From Nitrospirota bacterium (GTDB taxonomy: Bacteria; Nitrospirota; Thermodesulfovibrionia; Thermodesulfovibrionales; Dissulfurispiraceae), in NCBI GenBank assembly GCA_021791055.1, contig JAJYXI010000002.1:50449-114448 (forward strand): a stretch of DNA of 64,000 nucleotides. The letters are read 5' to 3'. Under the pieces are notes generated by a model. The model did no database searches. It saw nothing but the letters and a program-made list of their open reading frames with translations, and was not told the origin of the DNA. Below are positions 45,144 through 53,388 of this stretch, piece after piece. Numbering within the stretch: the stretch's first letter is position 1; each line of letters starts with the position of its first letter. Both the position numbers and the translations under genes were made by a program.

Positions 45144-45551
45144 CTACTCATCCTTAGAAAAGAGGGTAGCAAGCATATTATAAAAGAACAGAAAAATGGA
45201 TGCCACCTCCATAAGACCAAAGGCAACAGAAAGCCCTTTATATAATACAACTTCAGGGCTGTTTATCTGAAGGGCATAAAACAAGAGCATACCGACAAGC
45301 CCGATATTGGCGAGATAGAACTGTACTTCACCCATTTTTACGCTCTTTAATCTCTTTCCTGCAAATCTCGGAAGTATATGATACCCAACTCCGTATATCA
45401 TCATGGACACCCATCCGAGCATATTAAGGTGGGAATGGATAAATTTGAGATAGAGATAAGACGGATTGGCAAGCATAACGACTCCGAAAAAAGCTGCCAA
45501 TGCAAGGTATACTATGCTCATCATGATAAAGTTTCTTACAAATCTGTCCAT
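45144..45551 (-). CDS. Four-helix heme-copper-oxidase-subunit-I-like protein
   Basis: A 135-residue membrane protein with four predicted helices. The second carries HSHLNMLGWVSMMIYGVGYHILPRF, resembling the heme-binding helix of cbb3-type oxidase or NorB subunit I, but the protein is far too short to be a full oxidase. Such single-domain relatives may bind heme or assist a respiratory complex. Two FNR/CRP-like operators lie in the gap to the divergent DUF1858 gene, suggesting oxygen- or nitric-oxide-linked control. Confidence 0.75.
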   Translation of the reverse strand: MDRFVRNFIMMSIVYLALAAFFGVVMLANPSYLYLKFIHSHLNMLGWVSMMIYGVGYHILPRFAGKRLKSVKMGEVQFYLANIGLVGMLLFYALQINSPEVVLYKGLSVAFGLMEVASIFLFFYNMLATLFSKDE

Positions 45552-45618
45552 AACTTTCCTCCTGTTGGATTCTTTATTTTAATATAATAAAATAATAAAC
45601 CAAAACAATGTTTGATGC

Positions 45619-45657
45619 TATGATGGAAGTCATAAGGGCTATATGACCGGCGTCATA
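45619..45657. promoter_or_regulatory. Two tandem FNR/CRP-type palindromes
   Basis: TATGAT-N4-GTCATA (45619-45634) and TATGAC-N4-GTCATA (45642-45657), centres 23 bases apart, lie between divergent genes. The 6-4-6 layout is that of CRP/FNR-superfamily operators. The half-site TATGAC differs from classical FNR (TTGAT), so a relative such as an HcpR/DNR-like regulator is possible; no regulator gene is in the window. Confidence 0.65.
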
Positions 45658-45720
45658 AAATAAATCCGCAGTTTCATGTATCTTAAAAATAAGAACTAAG
45701 CCTTAAAAAGGAGGTTACGA

Positions 45721-45936
45721 ATGGAAGCAACAAAAAAGAGGGTAACAAAAGATACCGTAATCGGCGACCTTATCAAAGAGAATCCGTCAGCAATGAAGAT
45801 CATCGAAAAATACTTCGGGAATGGATGCTTTACATGCCCGGGCATAAAGGTCGAGTCAGTCGGCTTCGGGGCTATGATGCACAATGTCGACCCCGAAAAG
45901 GTAGTGAAAGAAATCAACGAACTGGAGGAAAACTGA
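45721..45936 (+). CDS. DUF1858-domain protein
   Basis: A 71-residue protein, a stand-alone DUF1858 domain: DTVIGDLIKENPSAMKIIEKYFGNGCFTCPG. The CFTCPG motif is the conserved CxxC-type pair. The same domain occurs at the N-terminus of ScdA/RIC-type proteins that repair iron centres after nitric oxide damage, so a role in redox or nitrosative stress is plausible. AAGGAGGT precedes the ATG, and a 46-residue zinc-ribbon gene follows after one base. Confidence 0.85.
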   Translation: MEATKKRVTKDTVIGDLIKENPSAMKIIEKYFGNGCFTCPGIKVESVGFGAMMHNVDPEKVVKEINELEEN

Positions 45937-45937
45937 T

Positions 45938-46078
45938 ATGCAGGGAGCAAAAGAGATTAAATGCTTTGTTTGCGGGACGACCGACAAAGAGAGGGTTTAC
46001 CTTCCGTGTGTTCATGAAGGGGAAGAAAAACTCGTCTGCGTCAGATGCCTTCCCATATTGATACACGGAGCGCACTAA
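45938..46078 (+). CDS. 46-residue zinc-ribbon-like protein
   Basis: A short frame starting one base after the DUF1858 gene, with GGAGG located in the end of that gene. It has CFVC near residue 9-12, PCVHEGE, and CVRC near the C-terminus; the two CxxC pairs suggest zinc binding. The spacing implies co-translation with the DUF1858 protein. No function can be assigned. Confidence 0.65.
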   Translation: MQGAKEIKCFVCGTTDKERVYLPCVHEGEEKLVCVRCLPILIHGAH

Positions 46079-46080
46079 AT

Positions 46081-47394
46081 TTACTTCCCGATGTCTGGTA
46101 CAATTGAAGGCTTTTTGGGTTTTACACCTAAATCAGGCACTACTGTATCCTTTTTCTGCTCTTGTTTAGTCGCGGGCTTCTCAGGTGCCTTTTTCACTGG
46201 TTCCTGTTTCTTAGGTGCCGGTTTTTTTACTACTGGCGGCTTTTTAACCTCTTCAACAGCAGGTTTAGGTTGTATTACTGGTTTAGGTTGTATTACTGGT
46301 TTTTGAGGCTCGGGCTTTTCTACCGACGGCTTTTTAGCCTTATCAATAGCAGGCTGTGGCGGAATGGCTTTTAGCTGAGTCTCAGGCTTCACGCCAGGCA
46401 CATCAATAGGTTTCTTGATTTCAATGGGCTCTTTAGGCTTTATGCCAGGCTCTATGATACCCGGTTTTTGCTCATGAGGTCTTTCCTGTTTAGCCGCAGG
46501 CTTCTCAACTGATGGCTTTTTAATCTCAGGCTCAGGCCGTGGAGGCGAAGGTGGTGATGGTGGAGGCGTGGGCTGAACTGCTTCAGGTTTCGCCTCTGGT
46601 GCCTTAGATGGCTTCTCAGGCATTGGAACCTTGGATTGAAGGAGGATTATGCTTATTCTTCTGTTTCTTGGGTCATTTGGAGCATCCTTAAGCAACAGTT
46701 CAGTGTCAGCGTATCCGACAACCCTTGCAATCCTGCCGGGCTCTATACCGTTCGCTTCAAGCTCTCTCCTTGCCGAAGATGCCCTGTCTGTGGAAAGCTC
46801 CCAGTTTGTGACCCGTCCTGCTTTCAAAGGCGCTGCATCCGTATGACCCTCAACTGCAATCCTGTTGGATGTATCCTTTATGTTTTCACCAACTAATTTT
46901 AATATTTCTTTAGCACTTGGGGTAAGCTGCGCACTGCCGGGAAGAAACATAGATTTTCCTTCCATATCAACAAGCTGAATCCTTACTCCGCCCTCATAAA
47001 TATCCACAATGGCCTGGTCCTTCAATGCCCTCAATTTTTCTTCAATTGCCTTTTTCAGTTTTTCCTTTATATCCTCTGGAGAAACTGCTGAAGCGCCCTC
47101 TCCGAAATCAAAAGGGGATTTTTGTTCTGCGCCAGGTTGTTGCTGCATCACCTGTTGTTGCCCTTCCATCATAAAAGACTGACCTGCTTTTTCAAAAATG
47201 CTGAAATGCTTGAAATACTCTGACAGAGCAGCCCTCTTTTCTGGAGAAACCATTGCGAGAAGCCACATGAGCAGGAAGAATGCCATCATTGCTGTCACAA
47301 AATCCGCATAGGCAACCTTCCAGCTTCCGCCATGGTGGCCTTCATGACCTTTTTTGATTTTTTTTATGATTATTGATTTAGATTTGTCTGCCAT
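46081..47394 (-). CDS. motB: MotB-type stator protein with long proline/lysine-rich tail
   Basis: A 437-residue stator subunit. The N-terminus has YADFVTAMMAFFLLMW with the proton-binding aspartate; the plug and OmpA-like peptidoglycan-binding domain (about 115-255; VEGHTDAAPL, DRASSARRELEANG) follow. From about 260 to the end it is a low-complexity tail rich in P, K and E, including PKPVIQPKPVIQPKP encoded by an 18-bp tandem duplication near 46262-46297. Such a tail is not usual for MotB. It pairs with the upstream motA; the gap between them is filled by an inverted octamer array. Confidence 0.92.
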   Translation of the reverse strand: MADKSKSIIIKKIKKGHEGHHGGSWKVAYADFVTAMMAFFLLMWLLAMVSPEKRAALSEYFKHFSIFEKAGQSFMMEGQQQVMQQQPGAEQKSPFDFGEGASAVSPEDIKEKLKKAIEEKLRALKDQAIVDIYEGGVRIQLVDMEGKSMFLPGSAQLTPSAKEILKLVGENIKDTSNRIAVEGHTDAAPLKAGRVTNWELSTDRASSARRELEANGIEPGRIARVVGYADTELLLKDAPNDPRNRRISIILLQSKVPMPEKPSKAPEAKPEAVQPTPPPSPPSPPRPEPEIKKPSVEKPAAKQERPHEQKPGIIEPGIKPKEPIEIKKPIDVPGVKPETQLKAIPPQPAIDKAKKPSVEKPEPQKPVIQPKPVIQPKPAVEEVKKPPVVKKPAPKKQEPVKKAPEKPATKQEQKKDTVVPDLGVKPKKPSIVPDIGK

Positions 47395-47403
47395 AACACC
47401 AAG

Positions 47404-47498
47404 TGGATGAGTAAATGGGTCAATGAGTGTATGAGTTAATGAGTGTATGAGATTTTACCCATATACCCATCTACTCATTCACCCATTTACTCATTTAC
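47404..47498. repeat. Inverted octamer array between motA and motB (first set)
   Basis: Left arm: about six units of the ATGRGTNN type (47404-47451). Right arm: about five units of the complementary ACYCATNN type (47456-47498), running into the motA stop codon. The arms face each other over a few bases and could form a long imperfect hairpin between the two stator genes. Confidence 0.85.
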
Positions 47499-48352
47499 TT
47501 CTTCAGCTCTCTTATTGCCTCTTCAACCTCTACAAATGTGGGTTTCACATTACCGGGAATAACCCTTCTGCCGAACTCAACCGCTATCTGTGGGGCTGCA
47601 CCGCCGACAAATGCAACGAGGGCAACCTTCAGGACATTCAGATATTCCTTATCTTCATTGGCAGTGTACTCCATATTTCTTGCCATAGGACCAACAAATC
47701 CGTAACACATCAACACTCCCAGGAATGTTCCGACGAGTGCAGCTCCGATGCTGTGTCCCAAAACTTCAGGAGGCTCGCTGATCTTTGCCATTGTCAGGAT
47801 AACACCTATTACTGCAGCAACAATACCGAGCCCTGGGAGGGCATCTGCCACATTATTTACACTTTTTGACGGTATCATCAGTTCTTCATGATGCGCCTCA
47901 AGCTCTGTGTCCAGCAGCGACTCTAATTCATGCGGAGCTATGCTGGTTGTCATAACAGTCCTTAGGGTATCTGTAACCAGAGCCACTGCATGATGGTTTT
48001 TCAGAAATTTGGGATAATTGCTGAAAATCTTGCTCTCTTCCGGATTATCAACATCTGCCTCTATAGAGACAAGTCCCTCTTTTCTAATCTTGGAAAATAT
48101 CTCGCTCATTAACAGGAGGACTTCCATGTAATCTGCCTTGGAATATGCCTTGCCGCTGAGTATTCTTAGAACACCGCTTATGACAGCCTTTATAACCTTC
48201 ATTGGAGAGGCTATAATAAATCCTCCGATAGCTGCGCCTCCGATTATCAAATATTCCGAGGGCTGAAAAAGGACATGCAGATTACCGCCATTCCATAAAT
48301 AGCCTCCGATCACAGACGATAGAACTACCAGTGCGCCTATTATTGCAAACAT
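47495..48352 (-). CDS. motA: MotA-type stator protein (first set)
   Basis: A 285-residue stator subunit with four membrane helices; near the C-terminus VLGHSIGAALVGTFLGVLMC and the residues GFVGPMARNME, typical of the Escherichia coli-type MotA. The cytoplasmic loop has the charged residues used in contact with the rotor. It is upstream of the long-tailed motB and downstream of a PilZ gene, all on one strand. Confidence 0.93.
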   Translation of the reverse strand: MFAIIGALVVLSSVIGGYLWNGGNLHVLFQPSEYLIIGGAAIGGFIIASPMKVIKAVISGVLRILSGKAYSKADYMEVLLLMSEIFSKIRKEGLVSIEADVDNPEESKIFSNYPKFLKNHHAVALVTDTLRTVMTTSIAPHELESLLDTELEAHHEELMIPSKSVNNVADALPGLGIVAAVIGVILTMAKISEPPEVLGHSIGAALVGTFLGVLMCYGFVGPMARNMEYTANEDKEYLNVLKVALVAFVGGAAPQIAVEFGRRVIPGNVKPTFVEVEEAIRELKK

Positions 48353-48363
48353 CTAATTACCGA

Positions 48364-48927
48364 TTACCTCCGCTTCTCCCTGAGCATCTCCCTCTGTCTT
48401 CTGAAAACAAACTTTACTATCTCGTCTCTCATATCTTCATCCATTGCGATAAACTTGACAGCAATAGCATGGCTATTTATCTGTTTGTCAACCTTGACCA
48501 CCTCTCCATAAATATAAAGGGCTACAGGCGGCATCATGGGGAGTATCATCTTTATTTCAAGGACGTCCCCTCGATTATAGGGTTCCATGGAAGTAAAACC
48601 CAAACCACCGCCACTGATATTAATTTGTGCAAATGGCAGCGATCCAAAACCTTCCCTCTGAAAAGTAAGCATATTGATAAGTGAATCGAGCTTTGCATTG
48701 AGCATCTTCAACCAGTCGGAAAGAAGCTTGTCTTCCACATCTGTCAATGTCTGATACTCGGCTAAAACGGTCTCTCCAGATATTTTGGACCTTATGCCCT
48801 GACGCTCTTCAGGAGGCACAAGGCGGACAGCAAAAGGAACATTAGCGTCTACCCTCGAAAATTCCCTCATTCTTGCATACCTTTCATCACTATTTTGCAT
48901 TTTTACATCCTTGCTTGGCACAGCCAT
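48364..48927 (-). CDS. PilZ-domain protein (YcgR-like)
   Basis: A 187-residue protein whose second half is a PilZ-like c-di-GMP binding domain: FAQINISGGGLGFTSMEPYNRGDVLEIKM contains the (N/D)xSxxG pattern, and VVKVDKQINSHAIAVKF the following strand. The upstream RxxxR arginines are not obvious. Position between the two stator sets suggests a YcgR-like brake that links c-di-GMP to motor speed. Confidence 0.8.
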   Translation of the reverse strand: MAVPSKDVKMQNSDERYARMREFSRVDANVPFAVRLVPPEERQGIRSKISGETVLAEYQTLTDVEDKLLSDWLKMLNAKLDSLINMLTFQREGFGSLPFAQINISGGGLGFTSMEPYNRGDVLEIKMILPMMPPVALYIYGEVVKVDKQINSHAIAVKFIAMDEDMRDEIVKFVFRRQREMLREKRR

Positions 48928-48948
48928 TATACCATAGTTTCATCATCA

Positions 48949-49584
48949 TTAGTTCGCTATTACAAGCTCAACCCTTCTATTTTTGGCCCTTCCGTCTTCT
49001 GTATCGTTGCCTGTTAACGGCCTGTATTCTCCATACCCTGCTATGGAAAATCTATTCGGATCTACCCCTTTTGTAATAAAAAAGTGAAGTACACTTGCTG
49101 CCCTCGAAGTAGAAAGTTCCCAGTTGGAAGCGTATTTTCCACCCGATGTTGGAATATTGTCAGTATGTCCCTCTATCGTAATTCTCCCCGGCGCATTGCT
49201 GAGAGACTTAGAAAGCTTTTCGAGCATGCCGAACGCCTCCTGCTTTATATCAGCAGAGCCTGAAGCAAAAAGCACTGCATCAGAAAATGTTACTACCACT
49301 CCCCTTGGGTCGCTCTTTACAGACACTCCAGAAACATCCGTAATAAGTTTCTTTATATCCTCAATAACCGCCTTGTTCCTGTCCTCATAAAGCGGAATAG
49401 GCTCATCTATTACCTTGAAAGCCTGTTTAAGCGAGCCTGAAAATCTCTCGATCTTAGCCATATCCATTGTGGATAAGGCATAAAGAGCAGCAAAAAAGGT
49501 GAACATCAGGGTGATAAAATCAGCGTATGATATCAGCCACCGCTCAACATTTTCGTGTTCTTCTTCTTTTTTGCGTCTTCTCAA
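48949..49584 (-). CDS. motB: MotB/OmpA-type stator protein (second set)
   Basis: A 211-residue stator subunit: RWLISYADFITLMFTFFAALYAL contains the ion-binding aspartate, followed by a short linker and an OmpA-like domain (ASGSADIKQEA, IEGHTDNIPT, TSRAASVLHFF). It differs from the first MotB by its short C-terminus and a phenylalanine-rich helix. Having two types may allow use of different ions or conditions; ion choice cannot be read reliably from sequence here. Confidence 0.92.
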   Translation of the reverse strand: MRRRKKEEEHENVERWLISYADFITLMFTFFAALYALSTMDMAKIERFSGSLKQAFKVIDEPIPLYEDRNKAVIEDIKKLITDVSGVSVKSDPRGVVVTFSDAVLFASGSADIKQEAFGMLEKLSKSLSNAPGRITIEGHTDNIPTSGGKYASNWELSTSRAASVLHFFITKGVDPNRFSIAGYGEYRPLTGNDTEDGRAKNRRVELVIAN

Positions 49585-49604
49585 CTATTGCCTCCTAAAT
49601 GCAG

Positions 49605-49693
49605 TAGATAGGTATATGAGTAAATGAGTATATGAGTTATGGGATTAAAACCCATTTACCCATTCACTCATTAACCCTTTAACCATCTCACTC
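49605..49693. repeat. Inverted octamer array between motA and motB (second set)
   Basis: Left arm units ATGAGTAA, ATGAGTAT, ATGAGTTA (about 49605-49643); right arm units ACCCATTC, ACTCATTA and relatives (49651-49693), which enter the end of motA. It has the same design as the array of the first stator set. Confidence 0.82.
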
Positions 49694-50446
49694 TGTCTTT
49701 TCGTGTTCTGCAAGAAATGCATTCAGTCTTGTTTTAAGAAAATACGGGTTCATACCGCTCTCTACGCCTACTACTCCTTCTACAATCAGCTCTCTTATAA
49801 ATACTTCTTCCTTCAGCCTGTTCATTATCTTTTTTGCAATCGGCAAAAATATAAGGTTCGCAGAGCCGACGCCGTATATTGTCGCAACAAAGGCCACTGC
49901 TATGCCGCTGCCTATTTTTGAAGGGTCGGTAACATTCTTCATAACCTGTATAAGGCCTAAAACAGCGCCGAGTATCCCTATCGTAGGAGCATAACCTCCG
50001 GCAGACTCAAAGACCTTTGATGCGTTTTTCATCTTCTCCTCATATGTTGTCACTTCCTGATAAAGTATCTCCTTTATCATTGCAGGGGCCATTCCGTCTA
50101 CGACAAGATTCAGTCCCTTCCTCAGGAATGGATTCTCTATATTCTTGATTTCGGACTCAAGGGCAATAAGACCCATCTTTCTCGCTTTAACAAGAATTCC
50201 CAATATGTCTTCGATTATTTCCGAAGGAGAAGATGACTTTCCGCCGAATACCATGCCGAGGGCCTTAGTGGCATTCAAGATATCCCTCATAGAAAAGCTT
50301 AGCAAAGTTGCGCCGAAAGTACCTCCAAATACAATCAATGCTGCAGCAGCCTGAACAAGATGGGTTGTGGTGCCACCCTCGATAATGTTGCCGGCAACTA
50401 TTGCGCCTATGCCTAAAATAATACCTAAAAACGCAGCGATATCCAT
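49688..50446 (-). CDS. motA: MotA/PomA-type stator protein (second set)
   Basis: A 252-residue four-helix stator subunit of the shorter MotA/PomA type: GGTFGATLLSFSM, GYAPTIGILGAVLGLIQVM and GIAVAFVATIYGVGSANLIFLPIA are characteristic. A sigma-70-type promoter stands 36 bases upstream and a terminator separates it from fliS, so this stator set is a separate transcription unit from the filament genes. Confidence 0.93.
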   Translation of the reverse strand: MDIAAFLGIILGIGAIVAGNIIEGGTTTHLVQAAAALIVFGGTFGATLLSFSMRDILNATKALGMVFGGKSSSPSEIIEDILGILVKARKMGLIALESEIKNIENPFLRKGLNLVVDGMAPAMIKEILYQEVTTYEEKMKNASKVFESAGGYAPTIGILGAVLGLIQVMKNVTDPSKIGSGIAVAFVATIYGVGSANLIFLPIAKKIMNRLKEEVFIRELIVEGVVGVESGMNPYFLKTRLNAFLAEHEKTE

Positions 50447-50481
50447 TTAATAATCTTCCACCCTCTCACATGAATATATTA

Positions 50482-50510
50482 ATTTTACTAATTATTTTCA
50501 GGATTGTAAA
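50482..50510 (-). promoter_or_regulatory. Sigma-70-type promoter before the second stator set
   Basis: On the minus strand TTTACA (50505-50510) and TAAAAT (50482-50487) with a 17-base spacer. It drives transcription towards motA-motB-PilZ-motA-motB. Confidence 0.6.
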
Positions 50511-50563
50511 CTCACATACGCTGTAATGTTCGAGTTTATTGCTTATATCGCATAACCGTGAGG

Positions 50564-50595
50564 CAAAAAAAACAGCAGAATCAATACCTGCTGTC
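50564..50595 (-). terminator. Rho-independent terminator after fliS
   Basis: On the minus strand ACAGCAG pairs with CTGCTGT and is followed by a run of eight T. It closes the fliC-flaG-fliD-fliS series. Confidence 0.88.
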
Positions 50596-50622
50596 TTATC
50601 GAAAATCTTGCTAAGAACTTAT

Positions 50623-51003
50623 TTATACCGTTCCCTTAATCTGAACCCATGCCTCTCTTAATTCTTTTAGCAAGTTGGTCACATGTTTAATCTTGTTCCC
50701 GTCATTCTTTGCATTTGCCAGAACAAGTTCCCTCATCATATGAAGATATAGATTTTGCAAATTAAGGGCAATCTCTCCACCAACCTCTAAGTTAAGGGCA
50801 TTAAGCAGTTCCTCGATGATTGCTATGGCTTTGTCTATATATTTTATCTTTATCGGCACTTCCCGCATGTTTATGGCAGTGGCAGCCTTATCGAGAAAGT
50901 CAATTGCGCCGTCATAAAGCATTATAACCAGTTCAACAGGATTATAGGCTGTTGTTACTTTTGTCTGAGTGTAGGCATTGCGGGCATATGCTGCATTAAC
51001 CAT
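50623..51003 (-). CDS. fliS: Flagellin export chaperone FliS
   Basis: A 126-residue helical chaperone that holds flagellin in an export-ready state: AYARNAYTQTKVTTAYNPVELVIMLYDGAIDFL is the FliS pattern. It overlaps the last base of the fliD stop region and is the end of the filament-gene series, followed by a terminator. Confidence 0.95.
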   Translation of the reverse strand: MVNAAYARNAYTQTKVTTAYNPVELVIMLYDGAIDFLDKAATAINMREVPIKIKYIDKAIAIIEELLNALNLEVGGEIALNLQNLYLHMMRELVLANAKNDGNKIKHVTNLLKELREAWVQIKGTV

Positions 51004-52709
51004 TATTTACCTCCAAAGGTTTTTCCGAGTTTGTCCATCTGCTGCGTCAAATAACTGCTTGTTCCCTGAAGCTGGTTCAACAGTCTATCGAGGGCAATAA
51101 ATTTCTTTCTGAGGGCCACTTCGGTTGTCTGAAGTCTCCTCTCGAGGTTTTCTGCGTTTTTCTGAACATTTTTTACGCTATCCTGATAACCGCTCTTCTT
51201 TACAGGGAGTATAGTGTTTACATAGTCTCCCAAAGACACATCGAGGGATTTCGCCATTGTATTTATCGTAGTAACAACATTAGACTGACTGCTCGAAACC
51301 GCGCTGTCAAACGTAGTGCTGTTAAGGCTTAACACGCCGTTTTTATCGTGGGTTAAGCCTAAAGATACGAGGGTTGCATTGTTGTAAGTTCTGGTTATCA
51401 CTGTACGGAGTTCATTCTGCAAGCTCAAAGATGTTGCATCTCCGCTTAAAATACCTCTTGTAGTGGCATTTCCTCTAAGGTCTTTTATCGTGCTCATCAC
51501 CTGATTGTAAGATGAAACAAAGGAATTTACTTTACTCTTCAACGAACTTGGGTCGTTCTCGACAGTAAGCGTAAACTCTGTTGGATCGCTCTTCTTTATA
51601 AGGTTCATGGTAACACCTGTAATAACATCCGTAACAGTATTGCTTGACCTTGCAACAGTCAAGCCGTTAACCGTAATGCTCGCATCCGCTGCCGCCTGCG
51701 TCGTGGTCATGTTGCCTGATGCAAGGCTTGAAAGCCCTGCGGTATCTGTCTCTCCGGCACCTCCGTAAGTGCCGTCATTGTTTTCATCAACTGTTAATGA
51801 AATCGTATTTGATGCGCCTGTTGTATTGGATGTAAGAGTGAGTTTATATGTACCGTCAACCGTATCGTCCCCTGTTGTCGATGAGCCTGTATTAACGGTA
51901 TCGGTTGTAGGATCAAAGCCTAAAATCTGCTCTGCGGTTGTCGAAGTGCTCCCCCATAAGATATTGGCATTAGGGCCTGCGCTGTTGGTAATCTTAAATT
52001 TGCTTAAAGTAGTATCATATTCTACAGCAAATGTATTTGTAGTTCCCGGCGCCGAATTTAATGCCGTCTGGATTGCAGTTGCAAGCCCGCTGGAAGTATA
52101 GGTTCCTTCAGCTATCGTTGCAGTCCTGTCTGCAGTGCCGTCATTGAATACTATTGTTTTATTATTGGCGTCTATAACAAAACTGCTGCTCTCTTTTACT
52201 ATGGAAGCAGTAACTCCTGCGCTTGCAGAGTTGATGGCATCCTTTATGCCTGAAAGGGTATTATTGGTAGAATTAATGGTTATCTCCTTTGCTGTACTGC
52301 TGCCCACCTGAATCTTTATCTTCTGCGTGGTATTTACGGAAAGATCGGCAACCTTCATTGTCTGAGAGCCGAACCTGAGAGATGAAAGGCTCTGTGCCGC
52401 AGCAAGAGAGCCTATTTTCATAGTATAGGTTCCCGCAGTGGCTGTGCTTGAAGCAGTGGCTGTCATATAAGAGGTGTCGGACACTGTTGCCTTCATTCCC
52501 ACAAGGCTTGAGTCTTTTAAAGAAGTAACAGCGCTCTTAAAGCTCGAAACGCTGCTTAACAATGCTGCATATGCGCTTATCTTTGCCTGATAGCCCGCCT
52601 CTTTTTGCTTGAGCTTAAGCAGAGGCTGCCTTTCAACCTGCATAAGCTGCTGAACTATAGCGCTTGTATCAATGCTCGAACCTGAAGTCCCTAAAGGGTT
52701 AACTGCCAT
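51003..52709 (-). CDS. fliD: Flagellar filament cap FliD
   Basis: A 568-residue hook-associated protein 2 that caps the filament and helps flagellin fold. The N-terminus SSIDTSAIVQQLMQVERQPL and the C-terminus with paired helical sequence (LEKRLQTTEVALRKKFIALDRLLNQLQGTSSYL-type pattern) are typical; the central part is rich in S, T and G, as in surface-exposed FliD domains. It lies between flaG and fliS. Confidence 0.95.
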   Translation of the reverse strand: MAVNPLGTSGSSIDTSAIVQQLMQVERQPLLKLKQKEAGYQAKISAYAALLSSVSSFKSAVTSLKDSSLVGMKATVSDTSYMTATASSTATAGTYTMKIGSLAAAQSLSSLRFGSQTMKVADLSVNTTQKIKIQVGSSTAKEITINSTNNTLSGIKDAINSASAGVTASIVKESSSFVIDANNKTIVFNDGTADRTATIAEGTYTSSGLATAIQTALNSAPGTTNTFAVEYDTTLSKFKITNSAGPNANILWGSTSTTAEQILGFDPTTDTVNTGSSTTGDDTVDGTYKLTLTSNTTGASNTISLTVDENNDGTYGGAGETDTAGLSSLASGNMTTTQAAADASITVNGLTVARSSNTVTDVITGVTMNLIKKSDPTEFTLTVENDPSSLKSKVNSFVSSYNQVMSTIKDLRGNATTRGILSGDATSLSLQNELRTVITRTYNNATLVSLGLTHDKNGVLSLNSTTFDSAVSSSQSNVVTTINTMAKSLDVSLGDYVNTILPVKKSGYQDSVKNVQKNAENLERRLQTTEVALRKKFIALDRLLNQLQGTSSYLTQQMDKLGKTFGGK

Positions 52710-52745
52710 CTTACACCTCTATTAAAATTCTGTAAATAAGCATAC

Positions 52746-52838
52746 GTTTATGAGTATATGGGTTTATGAGTATATGAGTTAACAGGTATAAGAAATTTTT
52801 TTCACCCATCCACCCATTTACTCATTCACCCATTCACA
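52746..52838. repeat. Inverted octamer array between flaG and fliD
   Basis: Left arm with ATGAGTAT, ATGGGTTT, ATGAGTAT, ATGAGTTA (about 52746-52783); right arm with ACCCATCC, ACCCATTT, ACTCATTC, ACCCATTC (about 52803-52838) reaching the flaG stop codon. The T-rich loop lies between them. Confidence 0.85.
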
Positions 52839-53208
52839 CTTCCTTGCTGAAGAGGCTTTCTACATTGTCTTTGAATTTTTTAATCATGTTTATATATTCC
52901 TCGGGAGGAAACTGTCTTACGACCTCACCCTTCTTATCTAAAACCCTTATCACTACATTCTTTTCTTTATCAAGGGCAAATACGGCCTTTAAATCAAGCA
53001 ATCCATTTCCTGAAGTTACGGTCTGTTTGTCTCTGTTTTGCTGCTTATCCTTGAGCCCCTCTCTTATGGAGGGGTCTATGTTTAATGCACCCAATGATTC
53101 GGCTTTACCATTAGCAGACTTGCCGCTTGTGCCGGCATTATTATTGGCAGTGTTTTCTATCTGACCTTTAACTGCAGGCATATTTATGTTTATGCCGTCA
53201 ATCTTCAT
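52834..53208 (-). CDS. flaG: FlaG-family flagellar protein
   Basis: A 124-residue protein whose C-terminal half is the FlaG domain: LKAVFALDKEKNVVIRVLDKKGEVVRQFPPEEY and the following helix. FlaG affects filament length in several bacteria. The N-terminal part is low-complexity. It is flanked on both sides by inverted octamer arrays. Confidence 0.88.
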   Translation of the reverse strand: MKIDGININMPAVKGQIENTANNNAGTSGKSANGKAESLGALNIDPSIREGLKDKQQNRDKQTVTSGNGLLDLKAVFALDKEKNVVIRVLDKKGEVVRQFPPEEYINMIKKFKDNVESLFSKEV

Positions 53209-53226
53209 CTTATTTGCCTCAACCAG

Positions 53227-53316
53227 TTTATGGGTTTCTGAGTATATGAGTTAATGGGTAAAAGAAATTTTTTTTCACTCATCCACCCATTAACTCATTC
53301 ACCCATCTACTTATTT
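53227..53316. repeat. Inverted octamer array between fliC and flaG
   Basis: Left arm with ATGGGTTT, CTGAGTAT, ATGAGTTA, ATGGGTAA (about 53227-53260); right arm with ACTCATCC, ACCCATTA, ACTCATTC, ACCCATCT (about 53275-53316). It is the closest relative of the array between flaG and fliD, with a similar AAGAAATTTTTT loop. Confidence 0.85.
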
Positions 53317-53335
53317 TGTGAATCCTGTTTTTAGT

Positions 53336-53372
53336 TGGGCGGCCCCCAAAATATGGAGGCCTGCCCTTTATC
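53336..53372 (-). terminator. Strong hairpin after fliC
   Basis: On the minus strand GGGCAGGCC pairs with GGCCGCCC (one mismatch, with extra pairs inside). It is not followed by a T run on that strand, so it may act mainly to stabilise or process the fliC message rather than as a full terminator. Confidence 0.45.
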
Positions 53373-53388
53373 TGTTAATACTATCAGA

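Noticed and set aside
47404..53316. CRISPR array in the octamer-repeat regions
   Set aside because: Units are only eight bases, with no spacers and no cas genes nearby; the arms are inverted relative to each other.
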